From an uncultured Lachnospiraceae bacterium (GTDB lineage: Bacteria; Bacillota; Clostridia; Lachnospirales; Lachnospiraceae), in contig CADBIU010000048.1 of the NCBI GenBank assembly GCA_902794825.1, forward strand, positions 1 through 36,372: a stretch of 36,372 nucleotides of DNA, given 5' to 3'. The notes beneath the pieces are model-generated. The model was not told where the DNA came from, made no database searches, and saw only the letters and a program-made list of their open reading frames with translations. Shown here one piece after another: positions 15,379 through 24,528 of this stretch (positions are counted from its first letter, which is position 1; each line of letters begins with the position of its first letter). The translations under genes and the position numbers were made by a program.

Positions 15379-16222
15379 ATGAAGATTGCAGTAACCTATG
15401 ATAACGGAAACGTTTTCCAGCATTTCGGAAGAACAGAGAGTTTTAAAGTATATGAGATAGAGGATGGAAAGGTCGTGTCGAGTGAAGTGATCGGCTCTGA
15501 CGGGATCGGCCACGGCGCGCTGGCGGGACTTCTTGCGGGACACGACATTCAGGTGCTGATCTGCGGCGGTCTTGGCGGCCGACGAGGCAGTAGAGGCGTT
15601 TCTTAGGGGCGATCTGGTTGACACCGGCGCTAATTGTGACCATCATGGGGAAGGACATGAGTGCGGCCACCATGACGGCGATGACCACGAGTGCTGCGGC
15701 GGACATCACGATGACGAGGATCACGAGTGCTGCGGCGGCCACGGTGAAGGCGGCGGATGCTGCGGCAGACACGCGCAGCAGCTCACACTGGAAGGGAAGA
15801 ACGCGGGAAAGAGCGTCAGGGTCCACTACAGAGGCACCTTCGACGACGGAACGCAGTTTGATTCTTCCTATGACCGCGGCGAGACTTTGGATTTTGTCTG
15901 CGGCACAGGCATGATGATCAGGGGCTTTGACAAGGCAGTGGCGGACATGGAAGTCGGTCAGGCAGTGGACGTGCATCTGATGCCCGAGGAGGCGTATGGC
16001 CCTAAGGATCCCGAAGCGATCATTACGATTGAGATCGCGCAGCTTCCCGGCTCCGAGAATCTGAATGTAGGAGAGAGAGTCTATCTCAGGAATATGATGG
16101 GACAGCCTTTCCCCGTGACAGTCACGGCCAAGGATGACGATACGATCACACTGGACGCTAACCACGAGATGGCGGGCAGGGAATTAAACTTCCACATCGA
16201 ACTTATTGAAGTACAGGAATGA
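15379..16222 (+). pseudogene. NifX-like domain / His-Cys metal-rich linker / FKBP (SlyD-like) fusion, out-of-frame deletion
   Basis: The start at 15379 (AAAGGG upstream) gives MKIAVTYDNGNVFQHFGRTE, the opening of a NifX/NifB-type iron-molybdenum-cofactor-binding domain, down to LICGGLGG, then runs out of frame to a TAG at 15604-15606. The rest continues in the next frame from about 15575: ADEAVEAFLRGDLV (the last helix of the same domain), a His/Cys-rich metal-binding stretch with repeats of HHDxxDHECCGG, and a SlyD-type FKBP prolyl isomerase (VHYRGTFDDGTQFDSS, AYGPKDPEAI). About 17 residues that link CGGLGG to ADEAVE in related proteins are absent. The undamaged parent would couple a metal-cluster-binding domain to a metallochaperone isomerase. 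Neither half alone has a clear ribosome site for the second frame. Confidence 0.82.
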
Positions 16223-16247
16223 CACACTGAGGTCCTGAACGCAGGTA

Positions 16248-17240
16248 ATGAAGAACATAGTTAAGATCATTGGCTTTACGGCCGGAGTGCTCATCATCAT
16301 CTGGGTGCTGTCATGGTTTTTTGACGGCGCGAAATGGGTGGGAAAGGGCTATATAGCGGACCGCGACGCGCGGATCGCCGGGATGGACGCGGAGGTGCCC
16401 GGACAGATCGACGTGCTCAATGTCGGCGACAGCCTGTGCAATGTCGGTATGACGCCCATGGAACTGTACCGGGACTACGGCTATACGGCGTTTAATATGG
16501 GGCGCGATCTGCAAAAGCCTCTGGAATCGCTGTTTTACATCAGGCAGGCCGTCAAGAGACAGCCGATCAAAGTCATCCTCTGGGAAGCGCATAATCTGTT
16601 CAAGGACGAGAGCATTATCACTTCCGGAAGTATGCTCTTTTCCGAGTATTTCAAGTATAAGTTTCAGTTCATCAAGTACCACTATATCTGGAAGAACTGG
16701 CTGGAAGGACCCGGGATCCGCAAGTATTTCAAGGGATATCTGGTCAACGAGGAGAGCGTGCCTTATACCGGCGGCCCGCATTACTGGTATCCGGACAAGG
16801 AGATCTATCCGATCCACACCAAGCAGAAGCTTCTGTTTAAACTGGCGCTGCAGTACTGCCGGAAGAATGACATACAGCTCGTGCTGTACAGCGGCGTCTC
16901 CGCGAAAAGCTATGACATACGTATGCACAACGCGGTCATACAGTTTGCGCAGGAGTGCGGCGTGGATTATCTGGACGCCAACTATGACATGGACAAGGTT
17001 TATATCGACTGGTCGCGGGATACATTTGACGGCGGAGATCATCTGAATCTTTTCGGATGTCAGAAGATGACGCGCTATCTCGGCAATTATCTGGCTGACG
17101 AGTGCGGACTTACTGATCACAGGGGCGATCCGGATTACCGTAACTGGGATGACATGCTTCCCGCCTATGAACAGGAACTGAAGGATATGGAAGGGACCAG
17201 TTATCCCCGGATCGAAAAGGATATGAAAGAGAACAAATGA
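16248..17240 (+). CDS. Membrane-anchored SGNH/GDSL-type hydrolase, copy 1
   Basis: 330 residues. An N-terminal membrane anchor (about 4-26, IVKIIGFTAGVLIIIWVLSWF) precedes an extracytoplasmic SGNH-type domain. GDS at 60-62 supplies the candidate nucleophile Ser62 (LNVGDSLCN) and FDGGDHLNLFG in the C-terminal part supplies the Asp/His pair. Between them are blocks shared with the next gene: LYRDYG, NMGRDLQKPLES, GPGIRKYFKGYLV and ECGLTDHRGDP. SGNH enzymes of this layout often remove or transfer acyl groups on cell-wall polymers or glycans; the true substrate is unknown. The ATG lies 25 bp after the FKBP stop; the ribosome site is weak. Confidence 0.8.
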   Translation: MKNIVKIIGFTAGVLIIIWVLSWFFDGAKWVGKGYIADRDARIAGMDAEVPGQIDVLNVGDSLCNVGMTPMELYRDYGYTAFNMGRDLQKPLESLFYIRQAVKRQPIKVILWEAHNLFKDESIITSGSMLFSEYFKYKFQFIKYHYIWKNWLEGPGIRKYFKGYLVNEESVPYTGGPHYWYPDKEIYPIHTKQKLLFKLALQYCRKNDIQLVLYSGVSAKSYDIRMHNAVIQFAQECGVDYLDANYDMDKVYIDWSRDTFDGGDHLNLFGCQKMTRYLGNYLADECGLTDHRGDPDYRNWDDMLPAYEQELKDMEGTSYPRIEKDMKENK

Positions 17241-17307
17241 CGGACGAAACCGGCCCCTGAGGGAACCGGAACCGAAGAGAAGGACGCAATAGACGGAAAA
17301 TATTAAC

Positions 17308-18342
17308 ATGAAGAATTTGCTTAAAATACTGAGCTTTGGAGCGATACTGATCGTCCTGATCGGTATACTGTCGGTGGTATTTAACGGCGGAGACCTGGCT
17401 GCCAGGGGAAGCGTTATTTATTACGACAGAAGGATTGCCGAATTATCCAATGAGCAGGAGGGACAGATCGACGTCCTGTTTGTGGGAGACAGCCTGTGCG
17501 GCGCCGGATTTTGCTCACCGTCCCTTTACCGGGATTACGGAATTACTTCCTATAACGCCGGTAAGGAGATGCAGAAACCAGTTGAGACATATTACTGCAT
17601 CAAGGAAGCGATAAAGAAGCAGCCTGTTAAAGTTGTGATGCTGGAGACTCACGGACTGCTCAGGAAGCTTGACGGATTAGACCCCTGGGGCTATGGCCTG
17701 TCTGAGGCTGTCATGTACAGGCTTCCTTTTCTCAAATATCATTCTTTCTGGAAATTCTGCACTGACGGAAGGAGTATCCGTAAATATTTCAAAGGCTTTA
17801 TAGTGGATGAAACAGTGGAAGGATATGAGGGCCCGGTCCCGTATTATGACCCTGAGGACCCGGATACTTATCCGATGCCGTGGTATAACAGATATATGCT
17901 GACAAAGATCCGGAAACTGTGTGAGAGCAACGGGGTCAAACTGGTGCTTGTAGGCACTGTGTCGCCTAAATGCTATAACACTCAGGTACACAGGCGTTTT
18001 GAAAAAGAGGCTCAGCAGCTGGGGGTTGATTTTTATGACCTTAACTGTGAACTGGACAAGATGGACATTGACTGGAAAAATGATTTTTACGACGATGGAG
18101 ATCATTTGAACGTGTTCGGCGCGGAGAAGGCCACAGATCCTCTCGGCGTATATCTGTCAAAAGAGTGTGGACTTGAGGATCACAGAGGAGATCCGGCTTA
18201 CCGGCTATGGGACGAAATGCTTGCCAAATACAAGCAGGAAGTCATAGATATGGAGGGGACGGACTATTTTATCCTTGAGGATGATGCCGGTATTCAGCGG
18301 CAGATCAGGGTGTTGACGGAATTGGACAAAAGTAAGGAGTAA
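17308..18342 (+). CDS. Membrane-anchored SGNH/GDSL-type hydrolase, copy 2
   Basis: 344 residues, a tandem paralogue of the preceding gene. It has the same N-terminal anchor (about 4-25, LLKILSFGAILIVLIGILSVVF), GDS at the same position (Ser62 in LFVGDSLCG), LYRDYGI, KYFKGFIVDE, and the C-terminal YDDGDHLNVFG with the candidate catalytic Asp/His. The duplication must be old, because the middle sections differ strongly while catalytic and flanking blocks are kept. It is spaced 67 bp from copy 1 and 3 bp from the aldo/keto reductase, so the three are probably one transcript. Different acceptors for the two copies are possible; function is inferred. Confidence 0.8.
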   Translation: MKNLLKILSFGAILIVLIGILSVVFNGGDLAARGSVIYYDRRIAELSNEQEGQIDVLFVGDSLCGAGFCSPSLYRDYGITSYNAGKEMQKPVETYYCIKEAIKKQPVKVVMLETHGLLRKLDGLDPWGYGLSEAVMYRLPFLKYHSFWKFCTDGRSIRKYFKGFIVDETVEGYEGPVPYYDPEDPDTYPMPWYNRYMLTKIRKLCESNGVKLVLVGTVSPKCYNTQVHRRFEKEAQQLGVDFYDLNCELDKMDIDWKNDFYDDGDHLNVFGAEKATDPLGVYLSKECGLEDHRGDPAYRLWDEMLAKYKQEVIDMEGTDYFILEDDAGIQRQIRVLTELDKSKE

Positions 18343-18345
18343 GCA

Positions 18346-19533
18346 ATGCAATACAGGAGCGATAAACACGGCAACATGCTGTCAATCCTGGGTTACGGCT
18401 GCATGCGTTTTACAAAAAAGGGAAACAGTATAGACATCGATAAGGCGGAGCAGGAAATCCTGGCCGCTTACAGGGCCGGCGTAAACTATTACGACACGGC
18501 CTATATTTATCCCGGCAGCGAGGAGGCGCTGGGAGAGATCTTTGAGAGGAACGGGATTCGGGAGAAAATCAATATAGCGACGAAACTTCCTCAGTACATG
18601 ATCCGAAGCCGCGAGGGGCTTGACAAGTACTTCGGGGAGGAACTGACCCGTCTGAGGACCACATATATCGACTACTATCTGATGCATCATCTGACAGATA
18701 TCGCAATGTGGGAGAAACTCAAGCAGGTAGGGATCCTTTCATGGATCGCTGACAAAAAAGCGAGCGGCGCCATTAAGAACATCGGATTTTCTTATCACGG
18801 CAATACCGAGAATTTCCTGAAGATTTTGAATGATTACGACTGGGACTTCTGCCAGATCCAGTACAATTATCTCGATGAAGTGGCGCAGGCCGGAGTGAAG
18901 GGACTCAAGGCGGCAGCTGACAAGGGGATCCCTGTTGTTATCATGGAGCCTTTACGCGGCGGGAAACTTGTGAATATGCTGCCTGCGGGCGCGCTTGAGG
19001 CGATGAAAAAGAGCGGCCATGACTGGACGCCTGCCGAGTGGGGACTTCGCTGGCTCTACAACCAGGAGGAAGTGACCGTGGTCCTGTCGGGCATGAACTC
19101 TTTGGAAATGGTGGAGGAGAACTGCAGGACGGCGTCGGAGGCAGCAGCCGGGCACCTGACGGAAGCAGATTTTGAGACCCTTGAAGTGGTCAAAAACTGT
19201 ATCCGCGAGAAAGAGAAGGTTGGCTGCACCGGATGCAGATACTGTATGCCATGTCCAAAAGGAGTGGATATTCCCGGCATTTTCCGCTGTTATAACGCGA
19301 TGTATACAGAAGGGAAGAGCGCCGGACGGTTTCAGTTTGCCCAGACCGTGAGTCTGTCCAAGGAGCCTCCTTTCGCGACGCAGTGCGTCGGCTGCGGAAA
19401 ATGCGAGCAGCACTGTCCTCAGGGAATCCCGATCCGGGAGAAACTCAAAGAGGCGGACAGAGAACTGCGCCCGCTGCCGTATCGGATCGGCATTGGTCTT
19501 GCCAGAAAGATCATGTTTCGGAAAGTAAAATAA
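18346..19533 (+). CDS. Aldo/keto reductase with C-terminal 2x[4Fe-4S] ferredoxin domain
   Basis: 395 residues. An AKR barrel (about 1-270) holds the complete tetrad Asp50, Tyr55, Lys80 and His114, with the NADPH-binding SGMNSLEMVEEN block later. A C-terminal bacterial ferredoxin-like region carries two cysteine clusters: CTGCRYCMPCPKG near 294-304 and CVGCGKCEQHCPQG near 347-360. This architecture is common in anaerobes (predicted oxidoreductases of the aldo/keto reductase family) and implies electron exchange with ferredoxin or flavodoxin. The ATG is 3 bp after the SGNH copy 2 stop, with AGGAG overlapping that gene's end, so expression is coupled. The substrate is unknown. Confidence 0.93.
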   Translation: MQYRSDKHGNMLSILGYGCMRFTKKGNSIDIDKAEQEILAAYRAGVNYYDTAYIYPGSEEALGEIFERNGIREKINIATKLPQYMIRSREGLDKYFGEELTRLRTTYIDYYLMHHLTDIAMWEKLKQVGILSWIADKKASGAIKNIGFSYHGNTENFLKILNDYDWDFCQIQYNYLDEVAQAGVKGLKAAADKGIPVVIMEPLRGGKLVNMLPAGALEAMKKSGHDWTPAEWGLRWLYNQEEVTVVLSGMNSLEMVEENCRTASEAAAGHLTEADFETLEVVKNCIREKEKVGCTGCRYCMPCPKGVDIPGIFRCYNAMYTEGKSAGRFQFAQTVSLSKEPPFATQCVGCGKCEQHCPQGIPIREKLKEADRELRPLPYRIGIGLARKIMFRKVK

Positions 19534-19541
19534 GAGTCATA

Positions 19542-19598
19542 CAGCGGCCTCCGGGGCAGGTTATCCATATTTTGTGGACAAACCGCCTTCGGAGGCTG
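19542..19598 (+). terminator. Probable terminator after the aldo/keto reductase gene
   Basis: A compound stem: CAGC/GCTG, then CCTCCG/CGGAGG, then GGTT/AACC at the tip, with internal loops. The following tract is only TAATTGTTT, so termination strength is uncertain. Confidence 0.45.
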
Positions 19599-19736
19599 TA
19601 ATTGTTTAGCAACTTTTAAGAAATTTTATATTCCGCAATGAATTATTTTCATTTATAATTTCGTAGTATAAGAAACAAATCTGCAAGAAATCATTTTGGT
19701 TCAGGCCCGATCCCCATTCTTGAAAGAGGTAAAACG

Positions 19737-20318
19737 ATGAGACTCAGGAAAAGTGTTACATTTGTTACAACGGCAATTCTTTTTGCATCAATGATCGCAG
19801 GTCCCGGAAGCATCGGGGCAGCGGCGGCGGAGAGTACCACGGCGGATTACGCAGTATCGATTGCCCTTAGTGACGCAGGGCTTTCTGAGGACGAAGTGAC
19901 CATTGAAGATGTGGAGAAGGGAACAGAGCAGGGCGCTTCTGTCTATGAGATAGAGTTCTGGACAGACGAAAAGGACTATGAATATGATATCGCGGTCGCC
20001 GACGGCGAGATCGTAAAAGTCAGCTGGGAATATTTTGAACCCTCTGCGGACGGCAAACAGATCAGCCAGGCTCAGGCCAAAAATATTGCGGTCGCAGATG
20101 CCGGTGTAAACGAGAATAAGACTTCTTTCAGGAAGAACAGGAACGGCACGGAGAAAGGCGTCCCTGTCTACGAGTTTGAGTTTGAGGACGATACAGCGGA
20201 GTATAAATATGACATTGCCAGGCAGGGAGGAGAGATCCTGAGTTACTCCAGGACTATCAAGTCACCCGCATGCGCCAGAGCGGCAGCCGAGAAGGCGGCC
20301 GGCGCGGAGTCACAATAG
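19737..20318 (+). CDS. Secreted protein with two PepSY-type repeats
   Basis: 193 residues. An N-terminal signal peptide (about 1-31, RLRKSVTFVTTAILFASMIAG then AAAAE) is followed by two similar modules: residues about 38-97 (ALSDAGLSEDEVTIEDVEKG, YEIEFWTDEKDYEYDIAVADGEIVK) and about 106-170 (AVADAGVNENKTSFRKN, YEFEFEDDTAEYKYDIARQGGEILS). Both have the PepSY pattern, Ala-rich helix, EFxx..YxYDI strand and a G-E-I turn. PepSY domains are found in propeptides of M4 proteases and in YpeB, where they inhibit or modulate peptidases. It precedes an S41-type protease gene but has its own terminator. AGAGGT precedes the ATG. It may act as an extracellular protease inhibitor; that is inference. Confidence 0.87.
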   Translation: MRLRKSVTFVTTAILFASMIAGPGSIGAAAAESTTADYAVSIALSDAGLSEDEVTIEDVEKGTEQGASVYEIEFWTDEKDYEYDIAVADGEIVKVSWEYFEPSADGKQISQAQAKNIAVADAGVNENKTSFRKNRNGTEKGVPVYEFEFEDDTAEYKYDIARQGGEILSYSRTIKSPACARAAAEKAAGAESQ

Positions 20319-20347
20319 TGACAAAAATTTATATAACAGATTGTTAC

Positions 20348-20393
20348 AGCCCCCCTCTTTCGCATTTAATGTGCGAAGAGCGGGGGCTTTTTT
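20348..20393 (+). terminator. Terminator after the PepSY gene
   Basis: AGCCCCC pairs with GGGGGCT, with an inner TCTT/AAGA and CGCA/TGCG stem, and ends in U6. A strong rho-independent terminator. Confidence 0.88.
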
Positions 20394-20412
20394 AGGCGCT
20401 GAAGCCGTTTTA

Positions 20413-20441
20413 TTCAATAAAACATATGGACATGTTATAAT
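20413..20441 (+). promoter_or_regulatory. Candidate promoter of the S41 lipoprotein gene
   Basis: TTCAAT (20413-20418), 17-bp spacer, TATAAT (20436-20441). It lies about 70 bp before the preferred start. Confidence 0.5.
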
Positions 20442-20509
20442 ATTTTCCATAGAACAACACATTCTGAAAACTGCTGAATGGGTATAGAAAAATGAAAGGA
20501 ATGGGACAG

Positions 20510-22660
20510 ATGAAGAAGAAAAGATTATTGTGTTTGGGGCTTTCTATGATCATGATCCTGTCTGCGACAGCCTGCGGAGGCGCTACAGGAGCGAGCAGCG
20601 CTGCCAATGCTGATGCTCCGGCAGCAGAAGATGCTGCAGGGGAAGCCGCAGTACCCGCCGAGAGCGGGGAGCCGGACGCCGAAGCCGTCGGCGCAGCGGA
20701 ACAGACGGATGCTTCTGCCGTTGAAAATGCCGGGGAAGAGATCCCGGAGAGTGACATTTCCGTTAAGTGGGATGACAGCCGCATATTCCTGGGAACGTCT
20801 CTGGGGAATTTCAGTACCGTCACGACTTATGAGGTGAAGGGGTATGAAGACGTGCCTTTTATCAAGGCTTCTGATTATCTGGATGTCATCCTTGAAGGAA
20901 AAGAAAAAATCAGTATACAGGATGGCGTTATGACGATCGCCGTAAACGAGACCACGGGAACGATCGACGCCGCAGCAGATACGATCACTATAGAGAATCC
21001 CGGAAAATTCAGAGCACTTGGCGTCGTCAGCGGCGGTATCATAGACCGCCCGGAGTATAATACGATCACGCCGTCCGTGAAAAACCAGTCTGCGGAGACA
21101 GCGGGGACTTCTCTGACTATATCACTCAAAGATTATCATATGCCGGTCATAGCGTATGACGGGGATATCCTGATGCCTTTTCTGGCTCTGCAGAATACCT
21201 TTGGAAATGTTGCCATGAAAAATGAACTGACATACAACGGCAAGGATTATTTTAATATCATTGAGGCTAACAACTTCCAACTGAGCAAACCCGATGAGGC
21301 AAAAGACAGTGTTTATATCAAGACGCTTTTCTCAGGTCCTTTCAGTACCCTGAGCAAGGCTTCGCAGGACTATGCGGATTACAACTATTATTCGGTCTGT
21401 CTGCTGCTGGATATAGCTTTCGGACACAAGGAAGAGAAGAACGTCACGACATTTGATGAATATTTTACCAGGATCAACGCCAAAAAAGCGCTGTGTTCCA
21501 CGGATCCTGCTCAATCAATGACGGCGGAGTTCCTGCTGTTCAACTATCTGTTTGATACTGCACACGATTCGCTTACAGGGGTGATGACTGTGGTCGGGAA
21601 TACTCCGATCGACGAAAAAACGGTCAATGATGTCGCGGATCAGATCAAGAGTTCGGAAGCGGGAAAAGAGCTCTTCGAGGAAGAACAGGAGGAGCAGACA
21701 CGGGAAAACGATGGATCAGTCGACGCGATCCTTGGAGCCCTTCTCGAAAAAGGACTCAATGTTCCGGATATTGCCCCGATCATAATCTGGAGTAATTATA
21801 TGAAGGCTAATACGCCGGAAGGATACGGTGAACAGCGGCTTGATATTTCCGGTGACACGGCAGTGATCTATTTTACACACTTTATGGACAACATACTGAA
21901 GCGGAAACCCTCCTACTACATGGACGGCATAAAAGAAGGGGATGCGGAGGAGGACAATTTCGCTTTCTTCTATAACTGTTTCGAAGAGATAAAGGAACAC
22001 GAAGAGGTCAAAAATGTTGTGATCAACCTCTGCAACAACGGAGGAGGATCGGCGGGCGGCCTGGTCAACATTCTCGGATTCCTCTCTGAGGACGGAGAGG
22101 TGACTTTCACGGATAAAGATATGGTGACGGGAAGTTACAGGGAAGAGAAGTATCATGTTGACACCAATCTCGACGGCGTCGCGGATGATCAGGACGGTTT
22201 CGGCGGCCAATATGATTTCTATATCATGTGCAGCGGCTCCTCCTATTCCTGCGGAACTGCTCTTCCTTACCTAGCGCAGCAGAGCGGCACTGCGAAGATC
22301 ATCGGTACATATCCCGGCGGCGGGGACTGTGTTCTGGGAACATTCGTAGACGCGTACGGACACTGCGCGGCGTTCTCCGGTATGCTGAAGATCGGCAGAG
22401 AGACCGAAAGCGGATTTGTATCGGATGAAAAAGCTACAACCCTCGATTATGATATGCTGCCCTCGCTTCTGGATGTCCATCTGGTTCCGTGGTATGACGC
22501 GGACGGTATTGCGGAGGCTGTTCACAGATACCAGAGCGGTGAGACAGCCGCTGATTACAGTGAGGAGGAAGCAGAGCAGGCCAGGGGAATCCTTGAAATG
22601 CTTTTAGAAACAATGAACGCATCAGGTGAACAGGCAAGTGAACCGGCAGCAGCGCAGTAA
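20510..22660 (+). CDS. S41-family-like secreted lipoprotein peptidase
   Basis: 716 residues from ATG 20510, which has AAGGA nine bases upstream; the frame is open from 20492. A lipoprotein signal (KKKRLLCLGLSMIMILSATAC) ends in a lipobox with Cys near 22, followed by an Ala/Glu-rich low-complexity linker (about 25-85). The middle holds a YDGDILMPFLALQ segment. The C-terminal half shows S41 features: VVINLCNNGGGSAGG near residue 502 (compare DLRxNxGG) and CSGSSYSCG near 575 with the candidate nucleophile Ser, then IIGTYPGGGDCVLG. The general-base Lys of CtpA-type enzymes is not evident; the tripeptide is GGG. It may use another base, as tricorn-type enzymes do, or be inactive. The oligoendopeptidase gene follows after 25 bp. 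Confidence 0.82.
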   Translation: MKKKRLLCLGLSMIMILSATACGGATGASSAANADAPAAEDAAGEAAVPAESGEPDAEAVGAAEQTDASAVENAGEEIPESDISVKWDDSRIFLGTSLGNFSTVTTYEVKGYEDVPFIKASDYLDVILEGKEKISIQDGVMTIAVNETTGTIDAAADTITIENPGKFRALGVVSGGIIDRPEYNTITPSVKNQSAETAGTSLTISLKDYHMPVIAYDGDILMPFLALQNTFGNVAMKNELTYNGKDYFNIIEANNFQLSKPDEAKDSVYIKTLFSGPFSTLSKASQDYADYNYYSVCLLLDIAFGHKEEKNVTTFDEYFTRINAKKALCSTDPAQSMTAEFLLFNYLFDTAHDSLTGVMTVVGNTPIDEKTVNDVADQIKSSEAGKELFEEEQEEQTRENDGSVDAILGALLEKGLNVPDIAPIIIWSNYMKANTPEGYGEQRLDISGDTAVIYFTHFMDNILKRKPSYYMDGIKEGDAEEDNFAFFYNCFEEIKEHEEVKNVVINLCNNGGGSAGGLVNILGFLSEDGEVTFTDKDMVTGSYREEKYHVDTNLDGVADDQDGFGGQYDFYIMCSGSSYSCGTALPYLAQQSGTAKIIGTYPGGGDCVLGTFVDAYGHCAAFSGMLKIGRETESGFVSDEKATTLDYDMLPSLLDVHLVPWYDADGIAEAVHRYQSGETAADYSEEEAEQARGILEMLLETMNASGEQASEPAAAQ

Positions 22661-22685
22661 GTCACCGCAGACAGGAGCACACCGG

Positions 22686-24444
22686 ATGAACGACAGATTA
22701 CCAAAGAGAGAAGAGGTGCCGGCAGAAATGACCTGGCGCCTCGAAGATATATATCCCGACGAGGTCCTTTGGGAGAAGGAACTTGAGGAGGCGAAGGAAC
22801 TGGCCGCAGAGGTCGGAAAGTACGAGGGGCGGCTCGGGGAGAGTGCCCGGAATCTCTATGAAGCGCTGAAGATATACGATGATTGTTCGCTGAAGCTGGA
22901 TCGCGTGGGAGGCTATTCTTTCATGCGTCACGATCAGGACGCAGGCAATTCCCGCTATCAGGAGCTGCAGCTGAAGGCGCAGAGCGCTTCGGTCAGGATC
23001 AGTGAGAAGCTTTCTTTTATGGAGCCGGAGATCCTCGCCATTCCGGATGAGGTGATCGCCCGTTTCTGCGAGGAGGAGCCGGGAATCAGGGATTACGAGG
23101 TGACGATCCGTGAGATCCGCCGCATGAAGGAACATACGCTCACTAAAGAGATGGAACAGCTTCTCGCCTCGGCCGGGGAGATGGCGCAGACCGCGTCCAA
23201 CGGCTTTGGAATGCTTTCCAACGCGGATCTGAAGTTTCCGCCGGTAAAGGACAGCTCCGGCAATGAGATCCAGCTCTCCAACGGTCGCTTCGTGCCGCTG
23301 CAGATGTCTCCGGACAGAGAACTGCGCAGGGAGTCTTTCGAGAAGTTCTACACGCGCTACAGCGAGTTCGCAAATACATGGGCGGCCCTCTACGACGGCC
23401 AGGTCAAGCAGCAGATATTCTATGCCAGGGCCAGGAAATATCCGTCGACTTTCGTGGCTGCTGTCGACGGCAACAATGTTGATCCTGCAGTATGCGACCG
23501 ACTGATCGACAGTATCCATGACAAAATATCGTATATGCACCGCTATGTCTCCCTGCGGAAGGAGATGCTGGGAGTGGACGAACTTCACATGTACGATGTT
23601 TACGTGCCTATGGTCGCAGACTATGACAGGAAGTTCTCCTATGAGGAGGCGAAGGAATTATCACTGAAGGCGCTGGCGCCTTTGGGAGAGGAATATCTTT
23701 CCATAGTCCGCAAAGCCTACGCAGAGCGCTGGATCGATGTCTATGAGAATGAGGGGAAGCGCTCCGGGGCCTACTCCTCGGGCGTTTACGGCGTCCATCC
23801 ATATATGCTGCTCAACTATACCGATACGCTGGACGATGTTTTTACTCTGGTCCATGAAATGGGGCACTCCATGCACACATGGTATTCTGAGCACGCGCAG
23901 TCCCACCTCAATTCCGGGTATAAGATATTTGTGGCGGAGGTCGCCTCCACGACCAATGAGATCCTGCTCCTGGAATACATGCTTGCGCGCGCGAAGGACC
24001 CGAAGGAAAAGGCTTACCTGATCAACTACTATCTGGAATGCTTCAAGGGAACGGTCTACCGCCAGACAATGTTCGAGGAATTCGAGCGCAGGACCAACGC
24101 GATGGCGGAGGCGGGCAGTCCCCTGACGGCGGATGCGCTCTGCGGCCTGTATCTGGAGCTTAATAAGCAGTATTTTGGCGAAGATCTTCTATTACAATTT
24201 CTACGTATACCAGTACGCCACCAGTTTCTCGGCGGCAGTCGCGATCGCGCACCGCATCCTGGAGCAGGGAGAGGCAGCTGTGAAGCCGTATCTGGAGTTC
24301 TTAAAGAGCGGCTGCACGCAGGACCCTGTCAGCCTTCTTAAGATCGCGGGCGTGGACCTCTCCACGTCGAAGCCGGTGGATGAGGCGCTGGAAGTCTTTG
24401 GAGACGCTGTCAGGCAGATGGAGGAACTGCAGAAGGAGTTCTGA
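22686..24444 (+). pseudogene. pepF: Oligoendopeptidase F (M3 family), frame-disrupting deletion near the 3' end
   Basis: The start ATG 22686 (GGAG upstream) begins MNDRLPKREEVPAEMTWRLEDIY, and the protein runs in frame through the HEMGH zinc motif (LVHEMGHSMHTWYS, nt about 23851-23892) and the downstream Glu block (VAEVASTTNEILLLE) to QYFGED at about nt 24184. Then the frame changes: the true C-terminus (YYNFYVYQYATSFSAAVAIAHR to the end at 24444) is in another frame. About 15 residues that normally link GED to HFYYNFY are missing, so this is a deletion and not only a single-base slip. The original frame continues with unrelated residues to a stop at 24341. The product would lack the conserved active-site Tyr region and is probably inactive. 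PepF cleaves short peptides in the cytosol. The junction is the palindrome GAAGATCTTC. Confidence 0.86.
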
Positions 24445-24528
24445 CGAGAGGCGTCGTAATGAAACGCGAACTGAAATGTAATGCTTTATAGAGTTGTCAC
24501 AGTGGGATGTAAGGAAAGGAGATCAACG

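Noticed and set aside
15560-15600. Programmed frameshifting in the NifX-FKBP gene
   Set aside because: Same reason: a conserved block is missing, not merely shifted.
16311-17309. A 332-codon frame antisense to SGNH copy 1
   Set aside because: Covers a clear SGNH hydrolase gene on the other strand; no start signal or recognisable domain.
24150-24230. Programmed ribosomal frameshifting in pepF
   Set aside because: No slippery heptamer was seen, and conserved residues are missing as well as the frame, so a deletion explains it better.
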